Source: Allobogoriella alba (GTDB lineage Bacteria; Actinomycetota; Actinomycetes; Actinomycetales; Actinomycetaceae). Taken from it: 64,000 nucleotides of DNA. The notes beneath the pieces are model-generated. The model searched no databases and was not told the origin of the DNA. It saw only the letters and a program-made list of their open reading frames with translations. The stretch is from positions 372,001-436,000 of the forward strand of contig NZ_JBHTCQ010000003.1 of the NCBI RefSeq assembly GCF_042665525.1. Direction: 5' to 3'. Of this stretch, positions 32,624 to 41,864 are shown one piece after another. Made by a program: the position numbers and the translations under genes. The stretch's first letter is position 1, and each line of letters begins with the position of its first letter.

Positions 32624-35039
32624 CACCCGGCAGCAGACCCAGTAGCCGGGCACGCTCCAGCGCCGCGGTCCGCGAGTGGACGCCGAGCTTCCGGTAGATG
32701 CTACGCACCTGGGTCTTGACGGTGCTCTCCGAGACGAAGAGCCGCCGCGCGACGACCGGCAGCGGGCGGTCCGACGCGAGCTCGCGGAGCACCGCCTTCT
32801 CGCGCAGGCTCAGCGGCTCGACCCTGGCGACCTCGGGGAACGGGAAGGCCGTGTGCGCGCCGTCCAGCCGCGCCAGCACGTCCGGTCCACCCGGCAGCTC
32901 ACCCAGCACCTCCTCCAGGTCGTGCCGCGGGACGAGGACGAGCGGTCGCATCAGCCCCGTCCGCTCGGCCAGGCCGAGCGCGAGGTGGGCAGCCTCTCGG
33001 GAGAGCGCCCGGTCCCCCGTCCGGTGCGCCGCCACGGCCCGGACGACGGCGAGCTTGAACGCGGCCCGCGGCCGCACCGGCGCGAGGGCGAACGCCTCGC
33101 CAGTCAGCTCGAGGGACCCGGCGTCGTCCCCGGTGTACAGCGCGAGGCGGGCCGTGGCGGCCCGGACCAGGTCGTGCGCGGCGTACCCCGCCCGTTCCAC
33201 CGTGCGGCGGGCCCGGCTGAGCTGCTCGGTCGCGATGCACAGGTCGACGGCGGTGACCGTCAGCAGGCCGCCCGCCATGGGTGGCCAGGAACTCGCCAGG
33301 GACGCGTACTCCTCGAGCTCGGCGAGCACGTCGACGGCCACGCCGTCCGGACCGCCGAAGAGCAGCGTGCGGTTGGCACGTCCGTACACCCCGAGGGTCT
33401 CGAGCCAGCGCAGCGCATCCGGGAGCGGCGGGGCGACGACCTCGGGGACGTCCTCGAGCCGGTCCAGCGCGGCGAGCGCCGGCAGCACGCCGGTCGCGAG
33501 GGCCTCGAGCGGCCCGGGCGTGCCCTCGACCCGGGTGTCCCGCATCCGCTCCAGCCAGGCGTCGGCGGTGCGCGCGTGCCCGAGGAGCAGGGCCGCTAAC
33601 GCGACCCCGGCCGTCGCCTCACGGGCCTCCTCGCCGCCCGAGGGGTGGCGGGCGGCGTCGAACCAGGCGCGGCAGGCCCGCACCGCGTCCGCCTGGCCCA
33701 GCAGCACATGGCCGAGCCGCAGCAGCATGGCCGGTGCGTCACCGCCGGCGAGAGGCCCGAGGCCAGGGGCGGCGTCGGTCGGCAGGCCGGACTGCAGAGC
33801 CTCGACGAACCAGCGCGGCGGGTCCTCGGCGGCCACGTGGCGCAGCGCGAACGTGGTGCTGCTGGTGTCGAGCGCCGTTGTGGGGATGGCCCGCAGCGCG
33901 GTCCGCAGCCTGGACCCTCCGTCCCGGACGAGGTCCGGCCACGCCCCCTCCACGACCTCGGCCACCAGATCGGTCCGCTGGGTGGCAAGCGCGTGCTCGA
34001 GCGCGTCGTCGGGCCGGCCCTGGGCGAGCGCCGCACGGGCCGCCTCGGCACTCAGCAGCCGGTATCTGCCCGGGTCCTCCTCGCGCAGGAGCAGCCGTAC
34101 GGCTGCGCGCAGCAGCGCCGGCTGCGTCACCGAGCCGTCCGGCTGCCGGCGCAGCAGGCCCCATCGCACGAGACGGCCGACGGCGTGCGCGACGTGGACG
34201 GCCGAGGGTTCCAGGAGCCGCTCGACCTCCTCCGGCGTGACGCTCTCGTGCAGGGCCGTCGCGAGCAGCACGTCTCCGTGGTCGGAGGCGGCGAGCACGA
34301 CGCGGAGGTACTCGGCGAGCGCCTCCACGTCCACGACGATCTCGCCGTCGACGTCCAGGCGGGCCGCCGGCAGCGCGACGCGGACCAGGGCCGGCCATCC
34401 GCCGAGGTCGTCCGCCAGGCGGGCGACGGCGTGGTCCGGGAGGGAGCTGCCGGTCGCCGCGGCGAGAGCGGCCGCCGAGGCCGGCGAGAGCGCGAGGTCG
34501 CCCGCCTCGAGCACCACGCCCTCGGGCGCGGCGGCCCGCGCGAGGCTCACCGCGGGTCTGTCCGACCGGGTCAGCAGGACGATCCGGAGCCCCTCGTGGC
34601 TTCGGGCCAGCTCGACGAGCTCCTCGTCGACGTCGAAGTCACGGACGCGGTCGTAGCCGTCGACCACCACGACGAGCGGGCGCCGGCCGGCCACCGCGTG
34701 CACGAGCTCGACCGCCTGGCCGTCCGTCCGCCCGCCCGCGCTGCTCACGCCGTCCTGGACGGCGGCACCGGCGACGGCCATCAACAGCTCGGTCCAGAAC
34801 GCCTCGCTGCCGACGGAGCCGGAGAGGGAGATCCACACCACGTCGTGGTGCGGGACGTCCGGGCGCTGCAGCCAGGCGGAGACGGTGGCGGTCTTGCCGT
34901 ACCCGCGCGGAGCGTGCACGACGACGAGCGAGGGCAGCCCCTGCAGGGCTGCGGCGGCACGCTCGGTGGCCGCGAACCCCGCGGGGACCCGAGGCAGCCC
35001 CTTGCCCCGCGCCATGCTGACGCGGGCCGCGCCGTTCAC
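32619..35039 (-). CDS. Large LuxR-family (LAL/MalT-like) transcriptional regulator, copy 1
   Basis: 806-residue STAND-type regulator: N-terminal P-loop VHAPRGYGKTA (about 41-51), Walker B-like LVVVVDGYDR, a long helical TPR-like middle, and a C-terminal LuxR HTH (LSLREKAVLRELASDRPL...LFVSESTVKTQVRSIYRKLGVHSRTAAL). LALs respond to unknown ligands in actinobacteria. The GTG start has GGAGGGG upstream and follows the TGA of the paralogous gene by one base, so the two are coupled. Position between map and infA is unusual. Confidence 0.88.
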   Translation of the reverse strand: MNGAARVSMARGKGLPRVPAGFAATERAAAALQGLPSLVVVHAPRGYGKTATVSAWLQRPDVPHHDVVWISLSGSVGSEAFWTELLMAVAGAAVQDGVSSAGGRTDGQAVELVHAVAGRRPLVVVVDGYDRVRDFDVDEELVELARSHEGLRIVLLTRSDRPAVSLARAAAPEGVVLEAGDLALSPASAAALAAATGSSLPDHAVARLADDLGGWPALVRVALPAARLDVDGEIVVDVEALAEYLRVVLAASDHGDVLLATALHESVTPEEVERLLEPSAVHVAHAVGRLVRWGLLRRQPDGSVTQPALLRAAVRLLLREEDPGRYRLLSAEAARAALAQGRPDDALEHALATQRTDLVAEVVEGAWPDLVRDGGSRLRTALRAIPTTALDTSSTTFALRHVAAEDPPRWFVEALQSGLPTDAAPGLGPLAGGDAPAMLLRLGHVLLGQADAVRACRAWFDAARHPSGGEEAREATAGVALAALLLGHARTADAWLERMRDTRVEGTPGPLEALATGVLPALAALDRLEDVPEVVAPPLPDALRWLETLGVYGRANRTLLFGGPDGVAVDVLAELEEYASLASSWPPMAGGLLTVTAVDLCIATEQLSRARRTVERAGYAAHDLVRAATARLALYTGDDAGSLELTGEAFALAPVRPRAAFKLAVVRAVAAHRTGDRALSREAAHLALGLAERTGLMRPLVLVPRHDLEEVLGELPGGPDVLARLDGAHTAFPFPEVARVEPLSLREKAVLRELASDRPLPVVARRLFVSESTVKTQVRSIYRKLGVHSRTAALERARLLGLLPGG

Positions 35040-35040
35040 C

Positions 35041-37464
35041 TCACCCCTCCGGGTCGCCGGTGGGCGCGGCGGCGCCGTCGAGCTCGGCGGCCCGTCCGAG
35101 GGCTGCCGTCCTGTTCGTCACGCCGAGCTTGGCGTACACGCTCCGCAGGTGCGACTTGACCGTGTTGACCGACACGCCCATCGCCTCCGCGACCGGGACC
35201 GGGCCGCTGTGGTGGCGCAGCGCGCGGAGAACCTCCTGCTCACGCGGGGTGAGCAGGGTCCCGAGGGCGGTACGGGGCCGCTCCCGGACGGGACGGTGGT
35301 GCTGCGGCCAGAGCGCGAGGGTCGCGCGGTCCCCGGCCGCCAGAGCCACGAACGTGCCGTGGTCGAGCACGAGGAGGGGGCGCCGCTGCCCGGAGGCCTG
35401 CGCCACGCGGATCGCCTCGGTGAACGCCGCAACTGCGGCAGCCGGCTCGCCGAGCGCGTCGTGCGCACCCGCCAGCACCAGGCGCAGACGCATGGAGGCG
35501 CGGCGCGAGAGACCCGGTTGCCGCAGCGCGTCGCGTGCCGTCAGGACGGCCTCGCGGTGGTTGCCGACACGGAACGCCACGTGGGCGTGCGTGTCGAACG
35601 TCAGGGTGTTCCGTGGGAGCGTCCGAGCCACGTAGCGGGCCTGCTCGTCGAGCCCGCCGGCGAGCAGCACGTCCACCTCGGCGGCCTGCAGCGACATCTC
35701 GGCGAAGCGGCCGCGCGGCAGGTAGTGCCGGGCCGCGCGGAGCCGGGCCGCCCACCGGGTCGCCTCGACCGCGCCGCCCGAGACGGCGGCGTGCGAGGCC
35801 TCGAGGAGCACCGTGCAGGCCCACATCTCGTCCCGGCGGGCTCGCTCGCCCATCGCGCCGACCGCCGCGGCGGCCTCGGGTGCGAGGCGGTCGACGGCGA
35901 TCATCGCCGTCACCAGCCGCTCCCACGCGTGCAGCGACTCGTCGCCCGGCAGCCGACCGTCGGGCCGCAGCGAGGGGTCGTCGAGCCACGCGCTCGCGAG
36001 GTCCAGGTCACCGGCGACGGCATGGGTGCCGACGATCGCCAGGGTCGCGAGCGCGGCCAACGGTGCGCCGTACGGATCCTGCTGCGAACGGGTGCGTGCC
36101 CGGCCGAAGGCGTAGTGCGCCGTCGGGAAGTCGCCGGTCAGCAGCGCGGCGACTCCCCACTGCATGAGGGCGTAGGTGGTCTCGTCCGTGCCCGCCCGCT
36201 CCGGGGCGAGCTCGGCCGTGATGCCCCGTAGGTCCCCGGCCGGCCAGCGCAGCTCCAGGGCACGGGCGTCAACCGGTGCGCGGGCGACCTCCTCGACGAC
36301 GACGCGGGCGCGCGGGCAGCGCGCGGCGTCCCCGGCCGGCATGGTGCGGATCACCTCGACGAGAGCGTCGCGGTGCGCGGTGACGAGGTCGTCCCAGTAC
36401 TCCCGGAGGACCCGCTCGACGCTCGCGAGATCACCGGCGGCGACGGCGTGGCGGAGCGCCGCGACCACGTCGCCACCGCGCAGCGCGCGGTCCATGACGA
36501 TCGTGTGCGTCCGCCGCAGCTCGTCCGGCTGGTTCTCCGCGAAGAGGCGGACCAGGGCCTCGCGCATGAGCGGCGGGTAGGAGAAGACGTGCCGACCGTT
36601 CCGCAGCTCCTCGCGGAGAAGTCCCGAGGCGCGCACCTCTCGCAGGACGTGCAGCGCCGCTCCCCGGACGAGGGCCTCGGCCAGCTCGGCGTCGAAGGTC
36701 TCCGGCACCGCCGTGCGGAGCACGAACTCCTGCAACGCGGGGTCGCGCAGGTCGTTCCAGACGCTGCCGAGGTAGTCGTCGGCGACCTCGGGCGTGACGG
36801 TGCCCCCCGTGGTGCCCAGGCGGGTGAGGACGCTGCGGATCACTGCCGGCCAGCCGCCGAACCCCTCGACGAGCCGGTCGGCCTCGCCGGCGCCGAGGTC
36901 GGCACCGAGCAGTGCGGCCAGCTGCCGGACCTGGTCCGGTCGCATGCGAAGCTTCTCCGGGCACAGCAGCACCAGGTCCACGGACAGGCTGCCGGTCGTC
37001 TCGATCGGCCGCACGGTCCGGGTGGCGACCACGAGGCTGACCTGGTCGTTGCGGCGGACGAGCTCGACGAGGTCCTCGTCGGGCTCCGCCCCGGGCGCGC
37101 TACCGGCCCGGTGGAAGTCGTCGATGACGACGGTCAGCGGCGCGGTCCGCCGCGCGAGGTGGGCCAGCGCCCGGGAGCGTGAGGTACCCGGCTCCGTCGA
37201 ACCGTCGCCGGTCAGGGCCTCCTCGAGCAGGAACCAGAACCGCTCGACGTCGCGGCACTGCGGGGTCAGCGCGAGGCGGACCACCTGGCCGGTGGGGCGC
37301 CGGGACTGGAGCCAGGTGTCCAGGAGGGTGGTCTTGCCGTAGCCGCGCGGTCCACGGACGACCGTGAGCGGCGCCTGCTCGGCCAGCAGGTCGACGAGTG
37401 CGTCGTTGACGACGACGGCCTGGCCGCGGCGTTGCCGGAGATCGGTGGGCACGGCTGTGGTCAC
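35041..37464 (-). CDS. Large LuxR-family (LAL/MalT-like) transcriptional regulator, copy 2
   Basis: 807 residues, a paralogue of the following gene with the same layout: P-loop VRGPRGYGKTTLLDTW (about 36-51), Walker B-like LTVVIDDFHRAG, an alpha-helical repeat middle, and a C-terminal HTH (LLTPREQEVLRALRHH...MGVSVNTVKSHLRSVYAKLGVTNRTAAL). Similar size and order suggest a tandem duplication followed by strong divergence. The start is GTG at 37464. The 105-bp gap to map probably holds its promoter. Confidence 0.88.
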   Translation of the reverse strand: MTTAVPTDLRQRRGQAVVVNDALVDLLAEQAPLTVVRGPRGYGKTTLLDTWLQSRRPTGQVVRLALTPQCRDVERFWFLLEEALTGDGSTEPGTSRSRALAHLARRTAPLTVVIDDFHRAGSAPGAEPDEDLVELVRRNDQVSLVVATRTVRPIETTGSLSVDLVLLCPEKLRMRPDQVRQLAALLGADLGAGEADRLVEGFGGWPAVIRSVLTRLGTTGGTVTPEVADDYLGSVWNDLRDPALQEFVLRTAVPETFDAELAEALVRGAALHVLREVRASGLLREELRNGRHVFSYPPLMREALVRLFAENQPDELRRTHTIVMDRALRGGDVVAALRHAVAAGDLASVERVLREYWDDLVTAHRDALVEVIRTMPAGDAARCPRARVVVEEVARAPVDARALELRWPAGDLRGITAELAPERAGTDETTYALMQWGVAALLTGDFPTAHYAFGRARTRSQQDPYGAPLAALATLAIVGTHAVAGDLDLASAWLDDPSLRPDGRLPGDESLHAWERLVTAMIAVDRLAPEAAAAVGAMGERARRDEMWACTVLLEASHAAVSGGAVEATRWAARLRAARHYLPRGRFAEMSLQAAEVDVLLAGGLDEQARYVARTLPRNTLTFDTHAHVAFRVGNHREAVLTARDALRQPGLSRRASMRLRLVLAGAHDALGEPAAAVAAFTEAIRVAQASGQRRPLLVLDHGTFVALAAGDRATLALWPQHHRPVRERPRTALGTLLTPREQEVLRALRHHSGPVPVAEAMGVSVNTVKSHLRSVYAKLGVTNRTAALGRAAELDGAAAPTGDPEG

Positions 37465-37569
37465 GTGTCAGGGCCCCTCGCTGGTGCGGGTCCCCCTGCC
37501 CGGTCCACGCTACAAGCGCGCCGTCGCGCGCCTGGCGGTTTTGACCCGGAATCTTGCGGTCCGCGGGCT

Positions 37570-38409
37570 TCAGGACTCCGCGAGGGAGGCCACCGTCAGG
37601 CCTCGTTCCGCCAGGGCGCCGGCCCCGCCGTCGGGTGCCGTGAGAACCCAGACGCCGTCCTCGAGGACGGCGACCGTGTGCTCGACGTGTGCGGCGCGCG
37701 AGCCGTCCACCGTGACGACCGTCCAGTCGTCCTCGAGGACGCGGTTCTCCGGCCCGCCGGCGGCGAGCATCGGCTCGATCGCGAGGCACATCCCGGGCCG
37801 CAGCCGCGGCCCCCGATCGCGGGTCCGGTAGTTCACGACGTCCGGCGGCTGGTGCATCGCCGTGCCGATACCGTGGCCGACGTACTCGCGCACGATCGAG
37901 AACTCGCCCCGCCCCTCGGCGGCCGCGGACTCGACGACGGTCTCGACCGCGTCGCCGACCACGCCGAGCCGCTCCCCCGTCGCCACCGCCGCGACGGCCG
38001 CCCACATGGCCTCCGCGGTGACGTCCGCGAGCGCCTGGGAGGCCGCGTCGGGGGTGCCGACCACCACCGAGAACGCGGCGTCGCCGTGCCAGCCGTCGAC
38101 GACGGCACCGCAGTCGAAGGAGACCAGGTCGCCGTCGGCGATCACCCGTTCCCCCGGGATGCCGTGCACGATCTCCTCGTTCACGGAGATGCACACGTGG
38201 GCGGGATAGCCGTGGTAGCCGAGGAAGTTGGACTCGGCCTCGGCCTTCCGGAGCACGCCGGCGGCGACGTCGTCGAGCTGCGCCGTGGTCATGCCCGGCT
38301 CGACGGCGGCACGCAGGGCGGCGTGGATGTCCGCGACGACCAGCCCGGCGCGCCGCATGGCGCGGACCTGGTCGGGGCTCTTGTACTCGATGCGCTCGCG
38401 GCCGAACAC
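37570..38409 (-). CDS. map: Type I methionine aminopeptidase
   Basis: Removes N-terminal Met from nascent proteins. The 279-residue enzyme has the five metal ligands in order: FDCGAVVDGWHGDAAF (two Asp), EYVGHGIGTAMHQPP (His), LAIEPML (Glu) and VEHTVAVLEDG (Glu), and HGIPGERVIADGDLVS. The GTG at 38409 (MFGRERIEYKSPDQ) lies 7 nt after the adk stop. Last gene of secY-adk-map. Confidence 0.97.
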   Translation of the reverse strand: MFGRERIEYKSPDQVRAMRRAGLVVADIHAALRAAVEPGMTTAQLDDVAAGVLRKAEAESNFLGYHGYPAHVCISVNEEIVHGIPGERVIADGDLVSFDCGAVVDGWHGDAAFSVVVGTPDAASQALADVTAEAMWAAVAAVATGERLGVVGDAVETVVESAAAEGRGEFSIVREYVGHGIGTAMHQPPDVVNYRTRDRGPRLRPGMCLAIEPMLAAGGPENRVLEDDWTVVTVDGSRAAHVEHTVAVLEDGVWVLTAPDGGAGALAERGLTVASLAES

Positions 38410-38416
38410 CGTGCGC

Positions 38417-39004
38417 TCAGCCCTGCTCGCGGTCCCCGCGGGAGAGGGCGCCCATGATGCGGTCGGTGACCTCGTCGGGGCTGCCGACACCGTCGACGCG
38501 GACGAGCAGGCCGCGCGTGTCGTAGGTCTGCGCGAGTGGTGCGGTCTGCTCGGCGTAGACCTCGAGCCGGCGGCGGATCACCGACTCCGTGTCGTCGCTG
38601 CGGCCCTGCTCCCGGGCCCGCTTGAGCAGACGGTCGACGACCTCGTCGGTGTCGGCCTCGATCGCGACGACGACGTCGAGCGTGGCGCCGGAGGCGGCGA
38701 GGATGTCGTCGAGCTCCGCGACCTGCTCGGCGGTGCGCGGGTAGCCGTCGAGGAGAAAGCCCTGGGCCGCGTCCGGCTGGCCGAGACGGTCCCGGACCAT
38801 CGCGTTGGTGACCTCGTCCGGCACGTACTCGCCGGCGTCCATGTAGCGCTGCGCGCGCTGTCCGAGCTCGGTCTGCTCGGCGACGTTCGCGCGGAAGATG
38901 TCGCCGGTGGAGATCGCCGGGACGCCGAGCCGCTCGCTGACACGTGCGGCCTGCGTGCCCTTGCCTGCTCCCGGGGGGCCGAGGAGGACGAGGCGTGCGC
39001 TCAT
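38417..39004 (-). CDS. adk: Adenylate kinase
   Basis: ATP + AMP <-> 2 ADP. The 195-residue short-lid form: LLGPPGAGKGTQA P-loop, ISTGDIFRANV, LDGYPRTAEQVAELD; the lid lacks zinc cysteines. Its ATG overlaps the secY stop (ATGA). Confidence 0.98.
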   Translation of the reverse strand: MSARLVLLGPPGAGKGTQAARVSERLGVPAISTGDIFRANVAEQTELGQRAQRYMDAGEYVPDEVTNAMVRDRLGQPDAAQGFLLDGYPRTAEQVAELDDILAASGATLDVVVAIEADTDEVVDRLLKRAREQGRSDDTESVIRRRLEVYAEQTAPLAQTYDTRGLLVRVDGVGSPDEVTDRIMGALSRGDREQG

Positions 39005-40296
39005 CTGAGGAACCCTTCGTAGTGACGCTGCTGGAGCTGGGAGTCGATCTCCTTGACGGTCTGCAGACCGACGCCCACGACGATGAGGATGGAGGTGCCG
39101 CCGAAGGCCATCATCTGCTGGGTGATGCCCATCTGGGCGAAGACCACCGTCGGGATCAGGGCCACGAGCGTCAGGTAGATCGCGCCCACCGTCGTGATGC
39201 GGGTCATCACGTACTGCAGGTACTCCGCCGTCGGGCGGCCGGCCCGGATGCCGGGAATGAACCCGCCGTAGCGCTTCATGTTGTCCGCGACCTCCTCCGG
39301 GTTGAAGGTGATCGAGGTGTAGAAGAACGCGAAGAACAGGATCATCACGGCGAACAGCGCGAGGTACAGCGGTGCCGACGGGTCGGCGACGTTCGTCAGG
39401 ATCCAGCGGACCCAGCCCGAGGACTGCTCGCCGAACTGGGCGGCCAGCGTCGGCAGCGCCAGGATCGAGGACGCGAAGATCACCGGGATCACGTTCGCCA
39501 TGTTGATCTTGATCGGGATGTACGTGGAGGAGCCCCCGTACATCCGGCGGCCGACCATCCGCTTGGCGTACTGCACCGGGATGCGGCGCTGGCTCTGCTC
39601 CACGAACACGATGAGCAGGGTGATCAGCAGGATGAGGCCGATCATGGCGAGGAACCGCCCGACGCCGCCGTCGGACTCGAGGATGGAGCCGAAGGCCGAG
39701 GGGAAGGAGGCGGCGATCGAGGTGAAGATCAGCAGCGACATGCCGTTGCCGACGCCGCGCTCGGTGATGAGCTCACCGAGCCACATGATCAGCGCCGTGC
39801 CGGAGGTCATCGCGATGATCGTGATGATGAGGTTCAGCGGGGACTCGTCGGGGATCGGCGGCGTGGCGCAGCCCGGGAAGAGCTGGGTGTTGGCGACCGT
39901 GACGATGACCGAGGACTGCAGGATCGCCAGGAAGATGGTCAGGTAGCGGGTGTACTGCGTGAGCTTGGACTGCCCCGACTGACCTTCTTTGTGGAGCTCG
40001 TCGAACTTCGGGATCACCACGCGCATCAGCTGCACGATGATGCTGGCGGTGATGTACGGCATGATGCCGAGCGCGAAGATGCTCAGCTGCAGCAGTGCGC
40101 CACCGCTGAACAGGTTCACCATGCCCAGCAGGTCGGCGGTCCCGCCGGCCTCGAGGCACTGCTGGACGTTGCGGTACGACACCCCGGGGGCCGGGATGAA
40201 CGTGCCGAGGCGGAACAGCGCCATGATGCCCAGCGTGAAGAGCAGCTTGCGCCGCAGGTCAGGCGTCCGGAACGCCTGCACGAATGCGCCGAGCAC
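39001..40296 (-). CDS. secY: Protein translocase subunit SecY
   Basis: Central channel of the Sec translocon, 431 residues, ten transmembrane segments. It begins MLGAFVQAFRTPDLRRKLLFTLG; the plug region (GGTADLLGMVNLFSGGALLQLSIFALGIMPYITASIIVQL) and the cytoplasmic loop KRYGGFIPGIRAGRPTAEYL are canonical. The GTG start has AGGAGGA 3-9 nt upstream; the frame extends upstream without conservation. A hairpin separates it from rplO. Confidence 0.98.
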   Translation of the reverse strand: MLGAFVQAFRTPDLRRKLLFTLGIMALFRLGTFIPAPGVSYRNVQQCLEAGGTADLLGMVNLFSGGALLQLSIFALGIMPYITASIIVQLMRVVIPKFDELHKEGQSGQSKLTQYTRYLTIFLAILQSSVIVTVANTQLFPGCATPPIPDESPLNLIITIIAMTSGTALIMWLGELITERGVGNGMSLLIFTSIAASFPSAFGSILESDGGVGRFLAMIGLILLITLLIVFVEQSQRRIPVQYAKRMVGRRMYGGSSTYIPIKINMANVIPVIFASSILALPTLAAQFGEQSSGWVRWILTNVADPSAPLYLALFAVMILFFAFFYTSITFNPEEVADNMKRYGGFIPGIRAGRPTAEYLQYVMTRITTVGAIYLTLVALIPTVVFAQMGITQQMMAFGGTSILIVVGVGLQTVKEIDSQLQQRHYEGFLR

Positions 40297-40401
40297 ACTT
40301 CCTCCTGCTGATCGGGCCTCTCGGTCACCGGCCGTCGGGGGCCGCACGAGAAGGACGGGCCGCCTGCGAACGGGCCGCAGGTCAGCCTACGCGATACGCA
40401 A

Positions 40402-40440
40402 GCGGGCGGCCCGACCCTGATCAGGTGTCGGACCGCCCGC
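40402..40440 (-). terminator. Hairpin between rplO and secY
   Basis: Arms GCGGGCGG / CCGCCCGC plus inner CCGAC / GTCGG (one mismatched pair between) with an 11-nt loop containing the palindrome CCTGATCAGG. Lies 7 nt after the rplO stop and about 105 nt before secY, so it may reduce read-through from the spc cluster or act as a regulatory hairpin. Confidence 0.65.
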
Positions 40441-40446
40441 CTGAGC

Positions 40447-40941
40447 TCACTCGGCGGAGATGGACCCGCCGGCGGCTTCGATCTTCTCCTTGGCCGACGC
40501 GGACCACGCGTCGACGGTGACCTCGAGCTTCACGTCGAGCTCACCGGTGCCGAGGACCTTCACCGGCTGGCCGGCGCGGACCGCGCCCTTGGCCGCGAGG
40601 TCCTCGCGGGTGACGGCGCCACCCTGCGGGTACAGCGCACCGAGCTTGTCCAGGTTGACCACCTGGTACTCGGTGCGGAACGGGTTCTTGAAGCCGCGGA
40701 GCTTCGGCAGCCGCATCTGCAGCGGCATCTGCCCGCCCTCGAACCCGGCCGGGACCTGGTACCGGGCCTTGGTGCCCTTGGTGCCGCGTCCCGCGGTCTT
40801 GCCGCGCTTGCCGCCCTCACCGCGCCCGGCGCGGATCTTGGTGGACTTCGCGCCGGGAGCCGGCCGCAGGTGGTGCACCCGCAGGGCGGGGCCCACAGCT
40901 GCGCCGTCCGAGCTCTGCTCGGCGTTCGTGGAGTCAGCCAT
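40447..40941 (-). CDS. rplO: 50S ribosomal protein L15
   Basis: Large-subunit assembly protein, 164 residues. Core VHHLRPAPGAKSTKIRAGRGEGGKRGKTAGRGTKG, FEGGQMPLQMRLPKLRGFKNPFR and the C-terminal VTVDAWSASAKEKIEAAGGSI. The N-terminal 20 residues are an extension common in actinobacteria. Its ATG overlaps the rpmD stop (TGATG). Confidence 0.98.
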   Translation of the reverse strand: MADSTNAEQSSDGAAVGPALRVHHLRPAPGAKSTKIRAGRGEGGKRGKTAGRGTKGTKARYQVPAGFEGGQMPLQMRLPKLRGFKNPFRTEYQVVNLDKLGALYPQGGAVTREDLAAKGAVRAGQPVKVLGTGELDVKLEVTVDAWSASAKEKIEAAGGSISAE

Positions 40942-41123
40942 CAGTCGACCTCCTCGACGGTGACGAGGTGCGCCACCGTCGTGATCATGCCGCGGACCTC
41001 GGGGCGGTCCTCACGCACGACCGACTGGCCGATGCGCTTCAGGCCGAGGGTGCGCAGCGTCTCGCGCTGGTTCTTCTTGCCGCCGATCGCGGACCTGGTC
41101 TGGGTGACCTTGAGCTGCGACAT
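40941..41123 (-). CDS. rpmD: 50S ribosomal protein L30
   Basis: 60-residue protein: MSQLKVTQTRSAIGGKKNQRETLRTLGLKRIG, typical of L30. The start overlaps the rpsE TGA (TGATG). The longer open frame upstream is an rpsE shadow. Confidence 0.98.
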   Translation of the reverse strand: MSQLKVTQTRSAIGGKKNQRETLRTLGLKRIGQSVVREDRPEVRGMITTVAHLVTVEEVD

Positions 41124-41833
41124 CACGCACCTGCCCCGACCGGAGCGGACGCGTTCGCCGCATTCTCGTTGTCCTCGCGCTCCTTGGCCTCGCCCTCGGC
41201 GCGCTGACGCAGCAGCGACGCCGGAGCCACGTGCTCGAGCGGCAGACCGCGCCGCGCGGCGACGGCCTCCGGCTGCTCGAGCTGCTTCAGGGCGGCCACG
41301 GTGGCGTGGATGATGTTGATCGCGTTCGACGACCCGAGCGACTTCGTCAGGATGTCGTGGATGCCGGCGCACTCCAGGACGGCGCGGACCGGTCCACCCG
41401 CGATCACACCGGTACCCGGCGAGGCCGGACGCAGGAAGACGATGCCTGCGGCGTCCTCGCCCTGCACGGTGTGCGGGATGGTGCGGGCGATCAACGGCAC
41501 CCGGAAGAAGTTCTTCTTCGCGGCCTCCACGCCCTTGGCGATGGCGGCCGGCACCTCCTTCGCCTTGCCGTAGCCGACACCCACGGTGCCCTCGCCGTCG
41601 CCGACGACGACCAGCGCGGTGAAGCTGAAGCGACGCCCGCCCTGGTGGACCTTGGCAACACGGTTGATCGTGACGACGCGCTCGATGTACTGGTTCCGGT
41701 CATCGCCCCGGCGACCGTCGCGGCGCCCGTCCCGGCCGCCCTGGCGGCCGCCGTCACGACGGTTGCCGCCCTCGCGGTTCTCGCCGGAGCCGGCGGCCGA
41801 GCCGCCGCTCCTGCTTCGCTGCGGTGCAGCCAT
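41123..41833 (-). CDS. rpsE: 30S ribosomal protein S5
   Basis: Fidelity protein, 236 residues. Core: ERVVTINRVAKVHQGGRRFSFTALVVVGD, GYGKAKEVPAAIAKG and PASPGTGVIAGG. Extra Arg/Gly-rich N-terminal (about 45 residues) and acidic C-terminal (about 30) extensions make it longer than the usual 165-215. Confidence 0.98.
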   Translation of the reverse strand: MAAPQRSRSGGSAAGSGENREGGNRRDGGRQGGRDGRRDGRRGDDRNQYIERVVTINRVAKVHQGGRRFSFTALVVVGDGEGTVGVGYGKAKEVPAAIAKGVEAAKKNFFRVPLIARTIPHTVQGEDAAGIVFLRPASPGTGVIAGGPVRAVLECAGIHDILTKSLGSSNAINIIHATVAALKQLEQPEAVAARRGLPLEHVAPASLLRQRAEGEAKEREDNENAANASAPVGAGA

Positions 41834-41864
41834 CAGATCTTCCTCTGCTCTCGTACGTCCTGCT

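Noticed and set aside
32619..37464. The two LuxR genes as one gene broken by a frameshift
   Set aside because: Each has its own N-terminal P-loop and C-terminal HTH and similar full length, so they are paralogues, not fragments.
41124..41372. An 83-codon N-terminal extension of the rpmD frame
   Set aside because: The region is the rpsE coding sequence in another frame; L30 begins at the ATG overlapping the rpsE stop.
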